Shown here piece after piece: positions 11,978 through 23,801 of a stretch of DNA of 64,000 nucleotides. Numbering within the stretch: the first letter of the stretch is position 1; each line of letters begins with the position of its first letter. A model generated the notes under the pieces. That model was not told the origin of the DNA. It saw only the letters and a program-made list of their open reading frames with translations, and did no database searches. Source of the stretch: Cyanodermella asteris (taxonomy: Eukaryota > Ascomycota > Lecanoromycetes > Ostropales > Stictidaceae); contig UYJD01000001.1 of the NCBI GenBank assembly GCA_900618795.1, forward strand, positions 1,531,162 through 1,595,161, written 5' to 3'. The position numbers were made by a program, and so were the translations under genes.

Positions 11978-13590
11978 ATGTCACTCTTTGGGGACAAAGC
12001 GCCCGCCGGGCTTTCAATAAACACAGGCGCGGCCAATACTTTGTATGTCAAGTGCCATTTAAGACATGCTTCTCGTCGCACAACACTTTACTGACGCAAG
12101 GGATGAGTAGCGGTTCCTCCACGAATACATCACAGGCGCCGGCTGCCGGGTCTTTGTTCGGTCAATCTCCAGCTCCTGCCGCTTCGAAACCGAGCTTGTT
12201 CTCAAACACGACTACAGCTGCCCCTTCGGCCGGAACATTGTTTGGAGCTGGGACAGGCGCGTCGACTACTGGTCAGGGTCTATTTGGAGGTGCTGGTACG
12301 GCTACGACGAGTGCTCCATCGCAGGCTGGGACTCTGTTCGGAGGCACAGCGACCAGTAAACCTGCTGGCGGAAGCTTATTTGGAAACGCTACAACGACTA
12401 CGCAACCGGCGACTTCGGGTCTCTTTGGAACTGCTGCGACGACTCAGCCCGCAGCAGGTGGTCTTTTCGGGACCAGTATGAACTCGCAACCAGCTGCAGG
12501 AGGTCTGTTTGGCGCGAAGCCGGCCGCTCCAACCGGGACATCTTTGTTTGGGAACACAACAGGAGGAACTGCAACAGGAGGCGGGATGTTTGGAGGATCA
12601 ACTCAGCAGAACAATACCCAATCCAACAGTCTGTTTGGCCAACCTGCTCAGCAACAGACGACGAGCCTCTTCGGGCAACAAGCCAGTGCTTCGACCGCCA
12701 ATCCTGGGGCCTCTCTCTTTGGCAATGCCGCCGCTCAATCAACCTCCTCCCGTCCTGCTCTCAATCATCCTCAGCCCGTCGCACCCCAGCAAACTCAACG
12801 CAGCATCTTCACATCCTCAATCGGCCAGTACACAGCCGCTCAGACGACAGTTCCCGGTGTCCGAGTAGACGCATCGAATCTCCGGCCCACGACCCGCTTC
12901 GGTGACCTTCACGAAGTGCTTCAACAAGAGCTCGAGCGTCTAGATGACATGATACTCCGACAACAGAAACACGCCGACGAGTGCACAAATGCCATGCCGG
13001 CCGTGGCTCACGCGCTTACATATGTTCCCGCGGATGCCAACTACTGCGCCCGCAAGCTCGATGCCGTGCAATCAGCTCTAGAGACAGACGCCGGCGAAAT
13101 TGACGACCTGAAAACCAAGACACGGACTTGTGCCGACGACGCAAAGATCTGCTTCCGCAACGTCAGCGCACTACGAACTCCGGCTCAATTCTCTGTCGGT
13201 CCCGGCGCCGGCCCCGTGCCGGCTGGCTTACTCGACGGCGACGATGGGTCAGCCTCAGGCCAAGACCTCCGCCGTTACATGGACAGACAGATCGACGACA
13301 TGGGGAAGAAGTTGACCAAGTTCAAGCGGGGTCTGAGCGAAGTTGAGGGATACCTCAAGGGTGTGGAGATGAATACATATGCGGGTCTCGAAGCTGCGAG
13401 ACTGAGGAGTGGTGAAGACGGAGGACGGAGGAGTGCCGATGACCAGACCCGGGATTTGGCGAATGTCTTGAGGGAGTTCGAGGGCGGCATCATGAGTGTT
13501 GCCGGCAAGGTCGGCGGGTTAAGGGAGAAGACGCAGGAGGTCATGCTGGATGAGAGCAGACAGAGGGGGAGATTGGGGGCGCTTTACTGA
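11978..13590 (+). CDS. nup49: FG nucleoporin Nup49 (Nup58/45-like)
   Basis: This is a component of the central Nsp1-Nup57-Nup49 channel complex of the nuclear pore. I join exon 11978-12042 (starting MSLFGDKAPAG) to 12111-13590 over a 68-bp intron, giving 514 residues. The donor GTATGT at 12043 is clear; the acceptor could instead be at 12107, changing one or two residues. The first roughly 270 residues carry about 15 FG motifs, mostly SLFG, GLFG and TLFG in Ala/Thr/Ser-rich spacers. From about residue 300 the sequence turns into alpha-helical coiled-coil (for example DLHEVLQQELERLDDMILRQ), the part that assembles with Nsp1 and Nup57. A continuous open frame from 11950 exists but lacks an ATG; the FG-containing first exon in another frame is the better start. 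Confidence 0.9.
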
Positions 13591-15067
13591 AACATGGTGA
13601 CGTGAGGATAGTTTGCATGGCGTGGCGTTCAGGGTCAACCTCTGGTGTGTTGAACGATCCAGAAGGCATTCGAAAGAAACGGATCCCCCCTTGACCTGTG
13701 GAGACCATATTTTCTGCCCGTGTGCACGATGTCAAAGTATGATCGGGCGTAATCCAGAGTTTCTGTCTTGCTCAAGTCTCTCTCTCCACGCATCTATGCG
13801 GAGCACATTCGCCGTAACCAGACTAGTAGGTGAGCAAAAACCCGCTGAGCATGCCCCTGATTCCAATGCAGGGGCATCAAGCATGCTGCCAAGTTCAGGG
13901 ATTTCCGGTTGCTGAGTAACGGCCAGGAATGCAGCGCAGCAGTACATCCTGCTCGTGAGACATGCTTCTGTCATCAGTCTCTTCCCTGATCCCTTGTTGT
14001 TTGTTCTAGTCACGGAGCCAGAGGTTGAGCCAGAAGTCGTAGTTCTCGAGGCAATAATGATAAGATTGCAATAGTCATAGAATGCCGCCCAATTGTTAGT
14101 CACGATCGATGGGAGCTTGGAGCACATGTAAGTAGAGGCAGCGAATCCCATAAGAGTCTATCTATATGTACATAGGCAAGACCACTGATAACAGTGACCC
14201 AACCAAGACTCAAATCAACGGACCATTCACCTTGCCAAAGGCAGACATTGCCAAACCAGACCAAGTCCGGTGGAAGCCAAGGCAAAATAACGAGAAGGTA
14301 AACACCGTCATCTCAGCGTACACTGGTAGCCATACAGTAGGCATTTGAGACCAGCTCCAACAGATTGATATCGTCATCGCCATGGCGTCGCACCCGGTTG
14401 TAACGAATCCCAAATCCCCAAAGTTTGCTGCGAGTTTGCCCCATTTCTGTTGTATCATAAACACCGCTTAATCTTGTTTCCCATACACATCCCGAATATG
14501 CTAGTCCAAGCCATTCCCGCAACACCGGTCGCTTTCGTGAGGTAATATCTTTATCCACATTTTGTCGTTGATAGTCTTTCGCCTTCCCAGATGCAGAACA
14601 CACGCTCAGGTTCGTAACGTCAAACACCGCTTTCGCACAAAAATGCTCAAAAACACAGGCACGATCCATCGTGCCGCCAACCACCAGCAAGTCGTTAAAG
14701 TTGGTATCATCGCTCTTTGCCGAACAACAGCAGCAACATTTCAAAAATCCGCGCGAACGAGCCACTTTTCAAAAATGGCTCTTTAATGATTAAAAGGCGA
14801 GGAATCCGTCCAATCAGTGGGGGTATCTCGTAGTCATGGTTGTCGAGAGCCTCGGAGAAAACAATGTACAAGGAAAATTCGATATTTTTCAGGTCGAGTG
14901 TGGTTGTCGGAGAACCAGTCGTTCCGGTCGATCGGAAGAAAAGGTAGACATTATTGTTTTAATAGGAGAATCGAAGAGCCCTGCCGCTGTCAAAGTCGCT
15001 GATGATACCAACAAATGCTGTCCGCCAGAGTGGTGACATGAGAGTTGTGCTGTGTTGTCGAGACGCT
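13591..15067. other. Convergent intergenic region
   Basis: This lies between the stops of Nup49 (plus) and the small protein at 15068 (minus). Several short open frames occur on both strands, none with a recognisable domain. It is long (about 1.5 kb) for two 3' UTRs, but I see no tRNA, repeat or gene. Confidence 0.45.
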
Positions 15068-15725
15068 CTACCAGCGTCGAGGGTTGTACGCCTGGCCGGT
15101 GATACGACCAGGGCTAACACTCAACGGTGGCGACGGCAGACGCATGCCCGTCGTCGGGTTGACGATAGGGATGGCGTTCCTCTGGCGGAGAGCAGTTGGT
15201 TGGTGCATCTTGACTTGGTTCTGAGCGGCGGAGAGGTGGTGCGCATTTTGGTAGGCGTTGTAGGTATTTGCCAAGCTAAAAGGCGGCGAGACCTGGGTGG
15301 GCTGCGCTTGGTGCTGGAGTGGAGAGTTTGTTGGGGAACCTGACGAGAGAGAAGATCGGTCGGATCCTGACGAGTTGATGGAAGAGAGCTACCACAGCGT
15401 CAGTATAAATAGGCGTGTCACAGCGAGACTCTGTGCTTACATCGTCCTCGGTCAACAAGCCAGGGATGAATTCGAGGTCGTCGTCCAAGTCAAAGCCTCG
15501 ATGGCTCTCGAAGCGGGCACGGTAAGCATTGACGGCTGGGGCCTCGGTCAACTCCTTCATGCTGCGAACGCCTCGAAACTGGCGATGCGAGTTCTGTGCA
15601 TTGCTCAGCCTAGGTGCCCGTCTTGAGCGGCCGCCGTGATGGTTGTTGCTGTGCGAAGCTTGGTGCGACAAACCGCCAAGACTTGCTGAGGGATTGTGTT
15701 GATTGAAGGGGTAAAACGCCGACAT
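15068..15725 (-). CDS. Small low-complexity protein, unknown
   Basis: I do not recognise this protein. Two exons (15725-15441 and 15388-15068) with a 52-bp intron (GTAAGC...GTAG) give 201 residues. The splice joins ...GLLTEDD to LSSINSSGSDRSS without a frame change; reading through the intron breaks the frame. The N-terminal third is rich in His, Asn, Ser and Arg. A denser stretch (about 50-95, FRGVRSMKELTEAP and RGFDLDDDLEFIPGLLTEDD) looks like the conserved core and could be a short linear binding motif. The C-terminus is Gln/Pro/Ser-rich with SPPLSVSP, a possible phosphorylation cluster. No signal peptide or membrane segment is present. It is probably an intrinsically disordered regulatory protein; the role is unknown. 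Confidence 0.65.
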
Positions 15726-18539
15726 GTTGTTGTTGTTGCTGTTGTGTTTGTAGTTGCGACCGTGAGGATAGTTGCAGCAAAGTGATGGCAGCAGACGAGG
15801 ATAAGGAGACGTTCAACGTGCTCGGCTTCCTCTTTGATGGAGTTGACGTTGGCTGCTTGCGGCACAGGCTAAACAAAGGCGGTCGGTCGGCAGGATTGGC
15901 GAGGGCGACCAAATGCACACGGGAGGCAGTATTGCAACGGGTTGAAATGGCGAAAGCGTTGAGCGGTGAGAATGATGCAGTGCTATGGGATAGAGTATGT
16001 GCGGGTGTGAGTGCGGAAGTGGAGGTTAGAGATGGTGATGGGTGGTTGGAAGGCAAGAAGGGCGAGAGTGCGAGAAGAAGGGCGAAGGCCGGGCGGCGCC
16101 AGTACAGAAAGAAGGGCGCGGATGGGCTGTGGCAGCATAGCATGGCTGGAAGCGGAAGAAGCTCTACGCCGTATGCCGCTAAACCGTAGGAGGATCGCGC
16201 CTGCCCCACCCAGTCGCCTGATTGCAATTGGACAAATGGCAGGCGCGGGTTGCCACACACACTGCACACACCATCCTTTTGCCTTGCCAAGTAGTCGTGC
16301 CTGCCGTCGCTGCTTTCCAGCCTTTGCTCCCGCGCCAGGCACACAAGGGGACGCTACTCCATCCGTGGTCAGTGTGAGAACTGCCCACCGAAATGGCGGT
16401 CGACCAGCTCCATATCGTGGCCTCGAACGGACGTCTCATCTTCAACGTCCCCCGTCAACGTGTCCCATACAGTACTACCAAGCTCTATAGTCCGGGTCGT
16501 CTACGGTATATTGTCGACTGCTTCGACCTTCGCCGGCTATGCCTCGACCTACTTTGCTGCACTATTGTGCAGAATAGATGCTTTCGCCGCCACGCCTGCA
16601 ACACATTGACACACTCGACCAGCTGTCAGCCTCCAGATCAGCGCACCTAGTGCTAGAGACTACTCCTGTACTGTAATCCTCACTGCGCTTCTCACCCCCC
16701 GCGTTTCTGCTGCGTAGCCGCCACGGCGACCCTCGCCCTGTCTCTAAGCCTCCTGCCTGCTGCAGGGCGTGAGCACTCAAATTACTGCGTCAAGCTTCTG
16801 TGCGTCAGGTCAAGTGACCATCTGTCAATCGACGACAGGGGCAGCGCAGCAGGGTGGCAGTGCAGACCCCGCTTCCAAGTTCCCTTTCCGATGCTCTTGA
16901 CGACCAGCGTCTACGCTGAAACACCATCACGGCCTGTCTTTGGGTCCCCGTCTAATTTGAGCTCCAGCTTATCGATTGCCCCCTTCTCCTGACAGCTGCG
17001 CCTGCATGCTTCAATACCATCAGATCTCGTGGAGCGTTCTGGAGGCCTGAGGTCGACGAGGAGCATTTGGTACGGTCGCAATCGAACGAACTTCCAAGAA
17101 CAAGCATCGTAATTATGTCTCGGCACGGCAACGGAGAATCGCTTCGAACAGGCTGTCAAGGGGTCTTTAAACCACTCATGGCGACTTCAATAAACGCAGG
17201 AGAATAAGCAGCATGCATTGACTTCCCCAGCCGCTGGCCTGTCGAGCCTGCATCCCCGTCAGCTGTCAGCCAAAAACTTGGACCAAGGCGGTCACCGAAA
17301 TGCTTGTGGCCCACGCCTACCATCCAACACGGCGCCAGCAACAACATCGCCAAAGCTGCTGTTGTGACCTACGGTCTGCTAGTTTCTGGAGTGGAGAGCG
17401 CCTAGGACAGGATGCCACCCTCCCACGCCTCCCTGTCATGCGAACTTGAGCTCCATTGACCCTGGGTGATGATGGTGACACCCACCTCTTCACGCGTCCG
17501 CTGTCAGCTGTGAGATCACGGTCCCATTGAAGGGTCAAGCTCCTTCTCGCATCAGGCCGACCGGTAGCTGCGACGCTCGACCCCGGCAAGCACCGCCTAG
17601 GCAGTCGACCCTATCGCAGGCGTCTTGGCGCTGGATTCGAGCATGGTGATGCCGGTGGCAGTGACGAATTTCGTTGGGCCTCGGCAAGGCGGCGACACTT
17701 TGCTGGCAGCCACTGGCAGCCACTGACGTGAAACTCGACATTGCTGCGACAGGCGTTTGCAAATTTTCCATTCAGGGTACGTCAAGCTGCCGACAACTAA
17801 TGAGAACAATCTCTCGAAGGCTAGCGATCGACAGCTGAATACAGGACGATAAGCATGCCATAAGCATGTGCCGTCTGGAAGCAACACGCAGTCCGAGAGA
17901 AATGGTAAATCGATTGTTTCCAAAATGGCTGCGTAAGAATGATGTTAGCAATGGCGTCTTTCCACGTGTACTCGAATGTCTACAACTCAGATCATACACG
18001 TTTGTTCTGCATCTGGATGAGTAAGGTAGACACCAAACACTCGACTGTAGGAGGCAAAGTCCAACGGCGTACACGGAATACCATGTTGGCCTGTCGCACT
18101 GCTTATACAATCTTCTGTCGCTCATCTTCTTTGTGAGTATGCATGACTCGCTCTGAAGCCTTTTGACTACGATACAAGGATGCGAACCCGGTTTGATTCA
18201 TGGTCTGTATTGGTTGTCAAAGCGACTGGGACGGCCGAATAAAAGTATTCCGTTACGTCTTTTGTTTCTCTGTCCAGGAGACATGGCCTTGACCTGGGCG
18301 CTGGCAGTACGAATGACCAGCTCCAACAATCATCGTCTGGCCGCATGTGCTTTACACCCTTCTTGTTCCCTCCAATAGTAAGCTCGAAAACGTCCACAGC
18401 ACAACCAATCTTTCTTTCGTCTACGCACTTTTCACTTACCACGATCTCGCTCTACTCATCTAAGAGATTGCAACCACTCGGACCAACCTCTCAAGCAAGA
18501 AGACACTTAGCGGGACGAGTCCCCGAAGCAATCTCGACC
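15726..18539. other. Large divergent intergenic region
   Basis: These 2.8 kb lie between two divergently transcribed genes. Open frames here (longest about 244 codons, minus strand 15610-16344) overlap the neighbouring exon in another frame or are low-complexity, and none has family features. It could hold long leaders, non-coding transcripts or a diverged gene that I cannot see. Confidence 0.4.
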
Positions 18540-19727
18540 ATGTCCCGAAATGCAGGCTTGAACATCAATCTCTCGAACCAGAACAACATCACCCGCGCCT
18601 CCGTCCCGCAGGCTCCTCAACCCGTTTCACCTCCCGTCCCCGCACCGAAGGCCATCCCTGACCCGGATACCGAAGAAAGAATCCTTATCAAGCGTAGAGA
18701 GAAAAGAGTTCAAAGGCGCATCGAGAAAGAGAGACTCGAGTCCGAGCGTATTGAGCTTGAGCGCCAGGAAGCCCAGCACGTCGAGGAGGAAGAACGGGAA
18801 GAGCGGTTGGAGCTCGAACGCCTTGAACGAAAGCAACAGCGTCAACTGAGAAGAGAGAGAAAGCAGGAGCAGCAGGAGAAGAAGAAGGAGGAGATGGAGA
18901 AGCAGCAACAGAGGGAGAAGATGGAGATGGAGAAGAAGCTCATGAAGGCGAAGGTAGAGATGGAGAAGAAGCTCAGGAAAGACAAGCAGAAAGAAGAGGA
19001 CCTCGACCAAATCGAGCAAGAGACAAAGGCATCCCGCAAGAAACGCCGCGCAAATTACTCCCAGAAAGTTACTTCCGAACACGAAATCCGCCGCCGCGAG
19101 AAGCTCACGGCCGAAGAGATCATTCAGGAACTGGGCATCTGCCCTGAAGGCTTCAACTGGAACCGAGTCGAGGGCGGATATGGATGCGATGCAGGTGGCC
19201 ATTGGCTGCGAGACCGCGATATCGACGACTTTCGCAACGGCAAGATCTTCGACGAAGACGACTGGGCAGCGAATTACACAGCCTTCACGGGCCAACCCGA
19301 TCCGCGCATCTTCGGCGGGATGGCCTATCCTTATTTGCAAGCAGGCCATTATGGAATCTGATCTCGTTCTCGCTATTCTGACCTGGGTCTTTTTAGGTTC
19401 GATTCTGTTGGCGGGAGCAGAGGGAAAAAGAAGAATCGGGGGCACGTGAAGAGAGACGACACGCTGGAGAGTGAGACAAGGCGCTTGATGACGGATCAAC
19501 AGGTTTTGACGGAAATGGACGTCTGTCCGGCGGGATATATTTGGAAGCTGTACCCTGATTTTGGTTATGTGTGTGCAGGGGGTCAACACCGAGTCAATTT
19601 TTCAGACATTGAGGCTTTCAGGAATGGCGCCGATTTTCCAGTTGCTGGCAAGAACACATGGAGTGGACATCACCGGGCAGGGTCGCAATGCCGGAATCTC
19701 GGGACCGTCTGCCTAGTAAAGGTGTGA
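18540..19727 (+). CDS. Coiled-coil protein with two tandem CPxG-Cys/His domains
   Basis: I do not recognise a named family. As an unspliced frame the gene encodes 273 residues ending at TGA 19359-19361. Residues 1-44 are Pro-rich; 45-185 are a highly charged Glu/Lys/Arg coiled coil; from 200 comes a compact domain with CPEGFNW, GGYGCDAGGHW and DIDDFRNG. Past the stop, the same reading frame stays open to 19727 and encodes a second, diverged copy: CPAGYIW, FGYVCAGGQH, DIEAFRNG, preceded by a similar basic run. A 60-bp GC-AG intron (19337-19396; donor GCAAGC, branch CTGAC, acceptor TTTTTAG) would remove the stop in frame and yield 375 residues with both domains (Cys201 and Cys309 open the copies). 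I annotate the span as one gene. Without splicing, the second copy would be an untranslated remnant. Domain role: unknown. Confidence 0.6.
19337..19396 (+). other. Candidate GC-AG intron removing an in-frame stop
   Basis: It is 60 bp long, a multiple of three, with GCAAGC at the 5' end, a CTGAC branch sequence about 20 bp from the 3' end and TTTTTAG at the end. It contains the TGA at 19359. Retention gives the short one-domain form, removal the two-domain form. No GT donor at a sensible distance exists in this stretch. Confidence 0.45.
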
Positions 19728-21817
19728 AACGCATGCTGTGTTTAGAAGTCAATGTATTTCTTTGCTTGATTCTTTCATTGTGCGAACATCCCAGGCGAGC
19801 TTCCTTGCGAGGAAGCACTCGAAGCCTCGCCAATGTCTGCTGATGCATAACTCAACATATCTACATCCTTTCAACCCTGTCTTAGGAACCTAAACTTGAT
19901 CAGTACAAATGTTTGTAGCCTCAGTGACGAGCTCTAAGCCTGGCTTCTGTAACCGGGACAGCAGAGAACGAGTCGGGCATTTCGAACTTGAAGATGCTTG
20001 TTGAACCCATTCTCACCAACCTTACGCCATCGACACTATCGTCCCAGACGAAGACGAGAAATTATGCCATAAATGGATTCGGACGCGCTGCCAGCCTGAT
20101 AGCCATGCCAAGTGTCATTAGGGAGCCATGGGCCAAGGTGATGAACGACATACTAATGCAGGTGAAGGAGATCAGACCGTTGACAGAGTCATATCGCAAT
20201 GTGGCCAGGTACGCTCTCGGCGTTGGTCACTCACTCCACTGGGAAGTGCTAGAGGAGGAACAGACGAATTCACCCCACATCCTGCATCAACATCCTAGCT
20301 GGCCTGAAGCAACTGGTGGCTTCGCTCCTGGTTGATCGATGTTATTTCGTGGCAATGGCTGGGCTATGAGAAGACATGCCAATAAGGAATGGCCGCGATG
20401 TGAACCGACAATTTGTGCTGTCGTTTCGTCGTTGATGAGCTGAATGGTCTCGATGCCATCTCATGCAAATCGTCGACCTCATGAGTTCGAAATGTGCCTG
20501 ACGCGAACCATTTGCACACGTTCAGTCTTTGTCTTATGCTCCAATAAATGGGAATGGCCACTTCACATATTCTCTAAACACAGCATCCAGATTTTGGTAC
20601 TCGGAGGTCAGGGCTTGCTACCTTGAATGGGACACTATCATCCAAGATCGTGCGCTGCAGCTGCTTGTATGTGCACACCGAATACTTGATTGGCATTGAG
20701 TCAAGCCAGCCCGACTCGGTTGAATTATGAAGCAGGAAAATTGCTCAAATACGAAGGAATGGGAAGAAGGAATAATATTTCTACTAGAGGCCGATATTGT
20801 CTTGTATCGGCCAAATCTCGTCACAGAGCCGGACTCGTCGCTTCCAGGCTCGTTCGCAAAGCTGAAAAGATCATCGGGCAGAACGGTGTGATGGTGGCGT
20901 CGATATTGAACCAGTATTGGTCACAACGGTCTCTCGTGCTAACAAATTTGTCTTCCATCACGGCTTCCACCATCCCTGTCGTCCAGCTGGAATTGTACTA
21001 GCACTTTGCTAGGATCACTGTTAGAGGAAAAACTCGGCTTTTTTCAACATGAAGGACAACGGTCCAGTCGCAATCAGGCTCGGCATGCTATACACATCCT
21101 TAACAGCACATTCCAGCTGGACAAAACGATTGATGACAAAACAAGCCCGCTCATGACGCCAAACGAAAGCGTACCTGCATAGACAGTGCGAACAACCTCA
21201 TCAACTAGGTAAGTTACCCTCCCAGCCCTTCCGCCGTGCCCTGACAATCGTGCGGGGAGATCCAGGCTCCATCGGCAACGTGACCTGGCTCGCCGCCGCC
21301 ATCTCAGCCACGGTCCGCACCCAAAACCCTCCCAAACCAATCACCAGTCTTGTACTGCCAACAACCCAAACACACCGCGACAGTTTCCCGAATCCCTCGA
21401 CCCACGACCACTCGGGCCACTGGCCATCCGATCACGGTCACGAGAGACGGGCGTCATTGCTTCCGTAGAGCGGGGCTGCTTGTTCGCCGGCGGTCCAGAG
21501 CAAGATGCCCTCTGTGGCTTTGAGAGCTACACCGTTGCTTCATGACCGGCGGACAAACTCAGCGTAACCGCTGTACACACCGCACACATGCCAGCCCTTT
21601 TTCGTCATTGGGAGAAGAAATGCCGCGAGGAGTATATGTAGGGCAAGCCGCCGTTGGGCGCGTACCGGCCTAGGTACATCGTCTCTCCTCCCTCCTCGTC
21701 CTCTATCTTGCTGTTCGGTAGCTCGAATCACTCTACATCTTCACTGTACATAACACACCTGTTTGCCTCGACGTGATTTCAAAGCACTCACTACTGAAAG
21801 CTCCCACGCCCGTCAAA
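19728..21817. other. Intergenic stretch, no supported gene
   Basis: A plus-strand open frame 19988-20335 (115 codons) and another at 20690-21001 have no domain, no intron logic and no signal peptide that I trust. I see no RNA gene or repeat. Confidence 0.4.
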
Positions 21818-22168
21818 ATGCGGTCCCTCTTCGCCCTCCTCATCTCCCTCTTCGCCTTCATCCATATCGCCATCTCACAGGGCGCCGGAAGCGTCGACGG
21901 GAACCCCACCGCCATCCCGACAGCAACGGTTTCGCCCTTCAGCACCATCGGCAGCGCATCCCTCGCTCCGAGCTCGGTATCTGGGACCGTACTCAGCGGA
22001 ACCGCATCGGCGACGGGCACGGTTGCGAACATCGTCGCCAGTGGAAGCCAGACGGTCACCGTACCGGCCACAAGCAGCAAAGGCGCTGCGGCGAGAGCCA
22101 AGGAATTTGGCGGCTTCTTGATGATGTTTTCCGAGGCTATGGTGTTGGGGCTGGGTGTCATCTGCTAA
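21818..22168 (+). CDS. Small secreted Ser/Thr-rich protein, likely GPI-anchored
   Basis: This is a single exon of 116 residues with a good start context (TCAAAATGC). Residues 1-20 form a typical signal peptide ending near ISQGAG. The middle (about 25-85) is dominated by Ser, Thr, Ala, Val and Gly, typical of O-mannosylated wall proteins. A hydrophobic C-terminal segment (FGGFLMMFSEAMVLGLGVIC) after a small-residue region fits a GPI-attachment signal. No cysteine pairs or enzymatic motif are present in the mature part. The likely place is cell wall or outer plasma membrane. It cannot be assigned to a named family; small GPI proteins of this kind are common and fast evolving in fungi. Confidence 0.7.
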   Translation: MRSLFALLISLFAFIHIAISQGAGSVDGNPTAIPTATVSPFSTIGSASLAPSSVSGTVLSGTASATGTVANIVASGSQTVTVPATSSKGAAARAKEFGGFLMMFSEAMVLGLGVIC

Positions 22169-22525
22169 ATCGACGCGACCTGCGGAATTTGTGAAACGTC
22201 TTCGGACGAGATGAGACATGATCTACTATGGAGTTCGGCGCTGTGGATTTCTTGACTTGAGGCGGCTTCGCGTACTCTGCGCCTTACGATGTGAACGGTC
22301 ATGACCGAGATACCCAATCTGTACGGAGTGTGATGGCCTTTTCACCACAAGGTGGATACAGCATACAAGGAATGTACATAATGAATCGATCTTGTATGCA
22401 GACGCTGGATGATCGTCTTATATTTGGTGTTGAGGCGCCCCAACATGCTAGCTCCTTGTATGCCAGATACATGCACAGGAACCCAACGCTTGGAATGCTC
22501 TCGAAGCATGCATATACAGTCTTGC
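22169..22525. other. Convergent 3' flanks
   Basis: This lies between the small secreted protein (plus) and the SDR gene (minus). No further feature is seen. Confidence 0.5.
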
Positions 22526-23801
22526 TCACGCTTTCCGGCTTCTTCTCGAGCCGGCCTTCTTCTCCTTCTTGCCCTCCTGCTTCAATCCATTTAACCCATC
22601 AAGCCCCTCAACACCCTCCTTCTTCGCCTTTTCTTCCTCGTCCTTCTTCTTCAGAGCCCGCTCCGAAGCCCCCGCCTTCTCCAATACCTGTACCTGCTTC
22701 TCGCTATACTCCCAAAGCTGCTTCTGCGCCTTCACATCCACAACCTCACTCCTCGCAAACGCCTTATCCCTCCCCTCCCTGATCAGCCGGCCCCCCATCC
22801 CTCGCCCCAAATCCGCCTCCATGGCCGCCATCAAAAACGACTGCGCACCCTGCTCCGGACTCTTCAACACCAGCCAGTACACCGGCCAGAGCAGGATGTA
22901 GAAAAGCAGGCCCCACAGACTACCCATGCTGAGCCAGCGCCGCATGCCCGGCGTCCGCACGAGGCCCGGGTCCACCATGACCACACGCGCGTTCATGGGC
23001 AACTTGTCGGGCCGCACGTAGACGTCGAGATGTTTCTGAAAGGCTTGCGCAAAGACCATGAGCGCGAGCTTGCTCGTTTCGTACTCCAGGCCCTTCGGTA
23101 ACGGATCTTTCGACGACTTCATGTTCGCCAGGTCGCCGCCGACGTAGCTCGCGCACGTGGGCACCACGATCCGCACATCTCGGTCCGCGGGCTGCACCTT
23201 GAGCGCCGGAGACAAGATGCTCAACAGCTGGAAATTCGCCAGGTAGTTGATGCCCCAGCACGCCTCGAGGCCGTCGACGGTCTTGTCGTTGGACCCGTAC
23301 CGCGTGGCGAAAGTGTTGCCGCACAGCACGATCAAGTCCAGGCGCCGGGGCGGAGCGTTATCGATCCATTTCGTGGCGAACTTGCGGACCGAGTGCAGCG
23401 ACGCAAGGTTCACCGTCTCGGCGTAGATGAGTTCGTTCTTGGTTTCCTCCCGCAGGTCCTCGATGTATTCGGAGAGAAAGGGGTCGTCGGCCGCGTGATG
23501 AGTCAGGAGGATTATCTGGGCGCCGCGGGAGGCGAGATCTCGGACGACGGCGGCACCGATGCCCGATGTGCCTCCCTGATATCTGGTCAACAAACTGAAC
23601 AAATGAGTATAGGTTGTCACGGACCGTTATTAAGACGACCTTGCCATGCATTACTCGCTCGGATTTATTGGTGTAACCGCCAAAGTAGGCTTTGACGAGG
23701 TAGATAAGGCCGAACAACGGTGCAATCTTGGCGACTGGTATTATCCAGGGCGCAGCCGAGAGGCCCTCGTTGACAACATGAAAAAAGAAAGGGATAGGCA
23801 T
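22526..23801 (-). CDS. Membrane-associated short-chain dehydrogenase/reductase
   Basis: This is an NAD(P)H-dependent oxidoreductase of the SDR superfamily; its substrate is unknown. Exons 23801-23625 and 23575-22526 (49-bp intron with an unusual GTCCGT donor) give 408 residues. The splice creates the cofactor motif TGGTSGIG (59-66), which is otherwise broken. Asn169 (GINYLANF), Ser202 (CASYVGG) and Tyr224/Lys228 (YETSK) form the catalytic set. The usual NNAG strand-4 motif is altered to LCGNTF. An N-terminal hydrophobic stretch (about 17-40) and a second one after the core (LWGLLFYILLWPVYWLV) suggest attachment to ER or lipid-droplet membranes. The last 50 residues are Lys/Glu-rich. The layout resembles fungal lipid-droplet or ER SDRs, but no precise orthologue is claimed. 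Confidence 0.88.

Noticed and set aside
11950-12107. Continuous upstream extension of the Nup49 frame
   Set aside because: It has no ATG start, whereas another frame offers ATG plus an FG motif and a normal intron; the spliced model is better.
15610-16344. Minus-strand open frame of 244 codons
   Set aside because: It overlaps the first exon of the gene at 15068-15725 in another frame and is low-complexity Ser/Thr/Gln, so it is a shadow and leader sequence.
17709-17731. Short tandem repeat of CTGGCAGCCA
   Set aside because: Only two copies; no array or satellite.
18627-19589. Minus-strand frame of 320 codons opposite the coiled-coil gene
   Set aside because: Leu-rich translation is the antisense image of the Glu/Lys coiled coil; the plus strand has the real start and domain.
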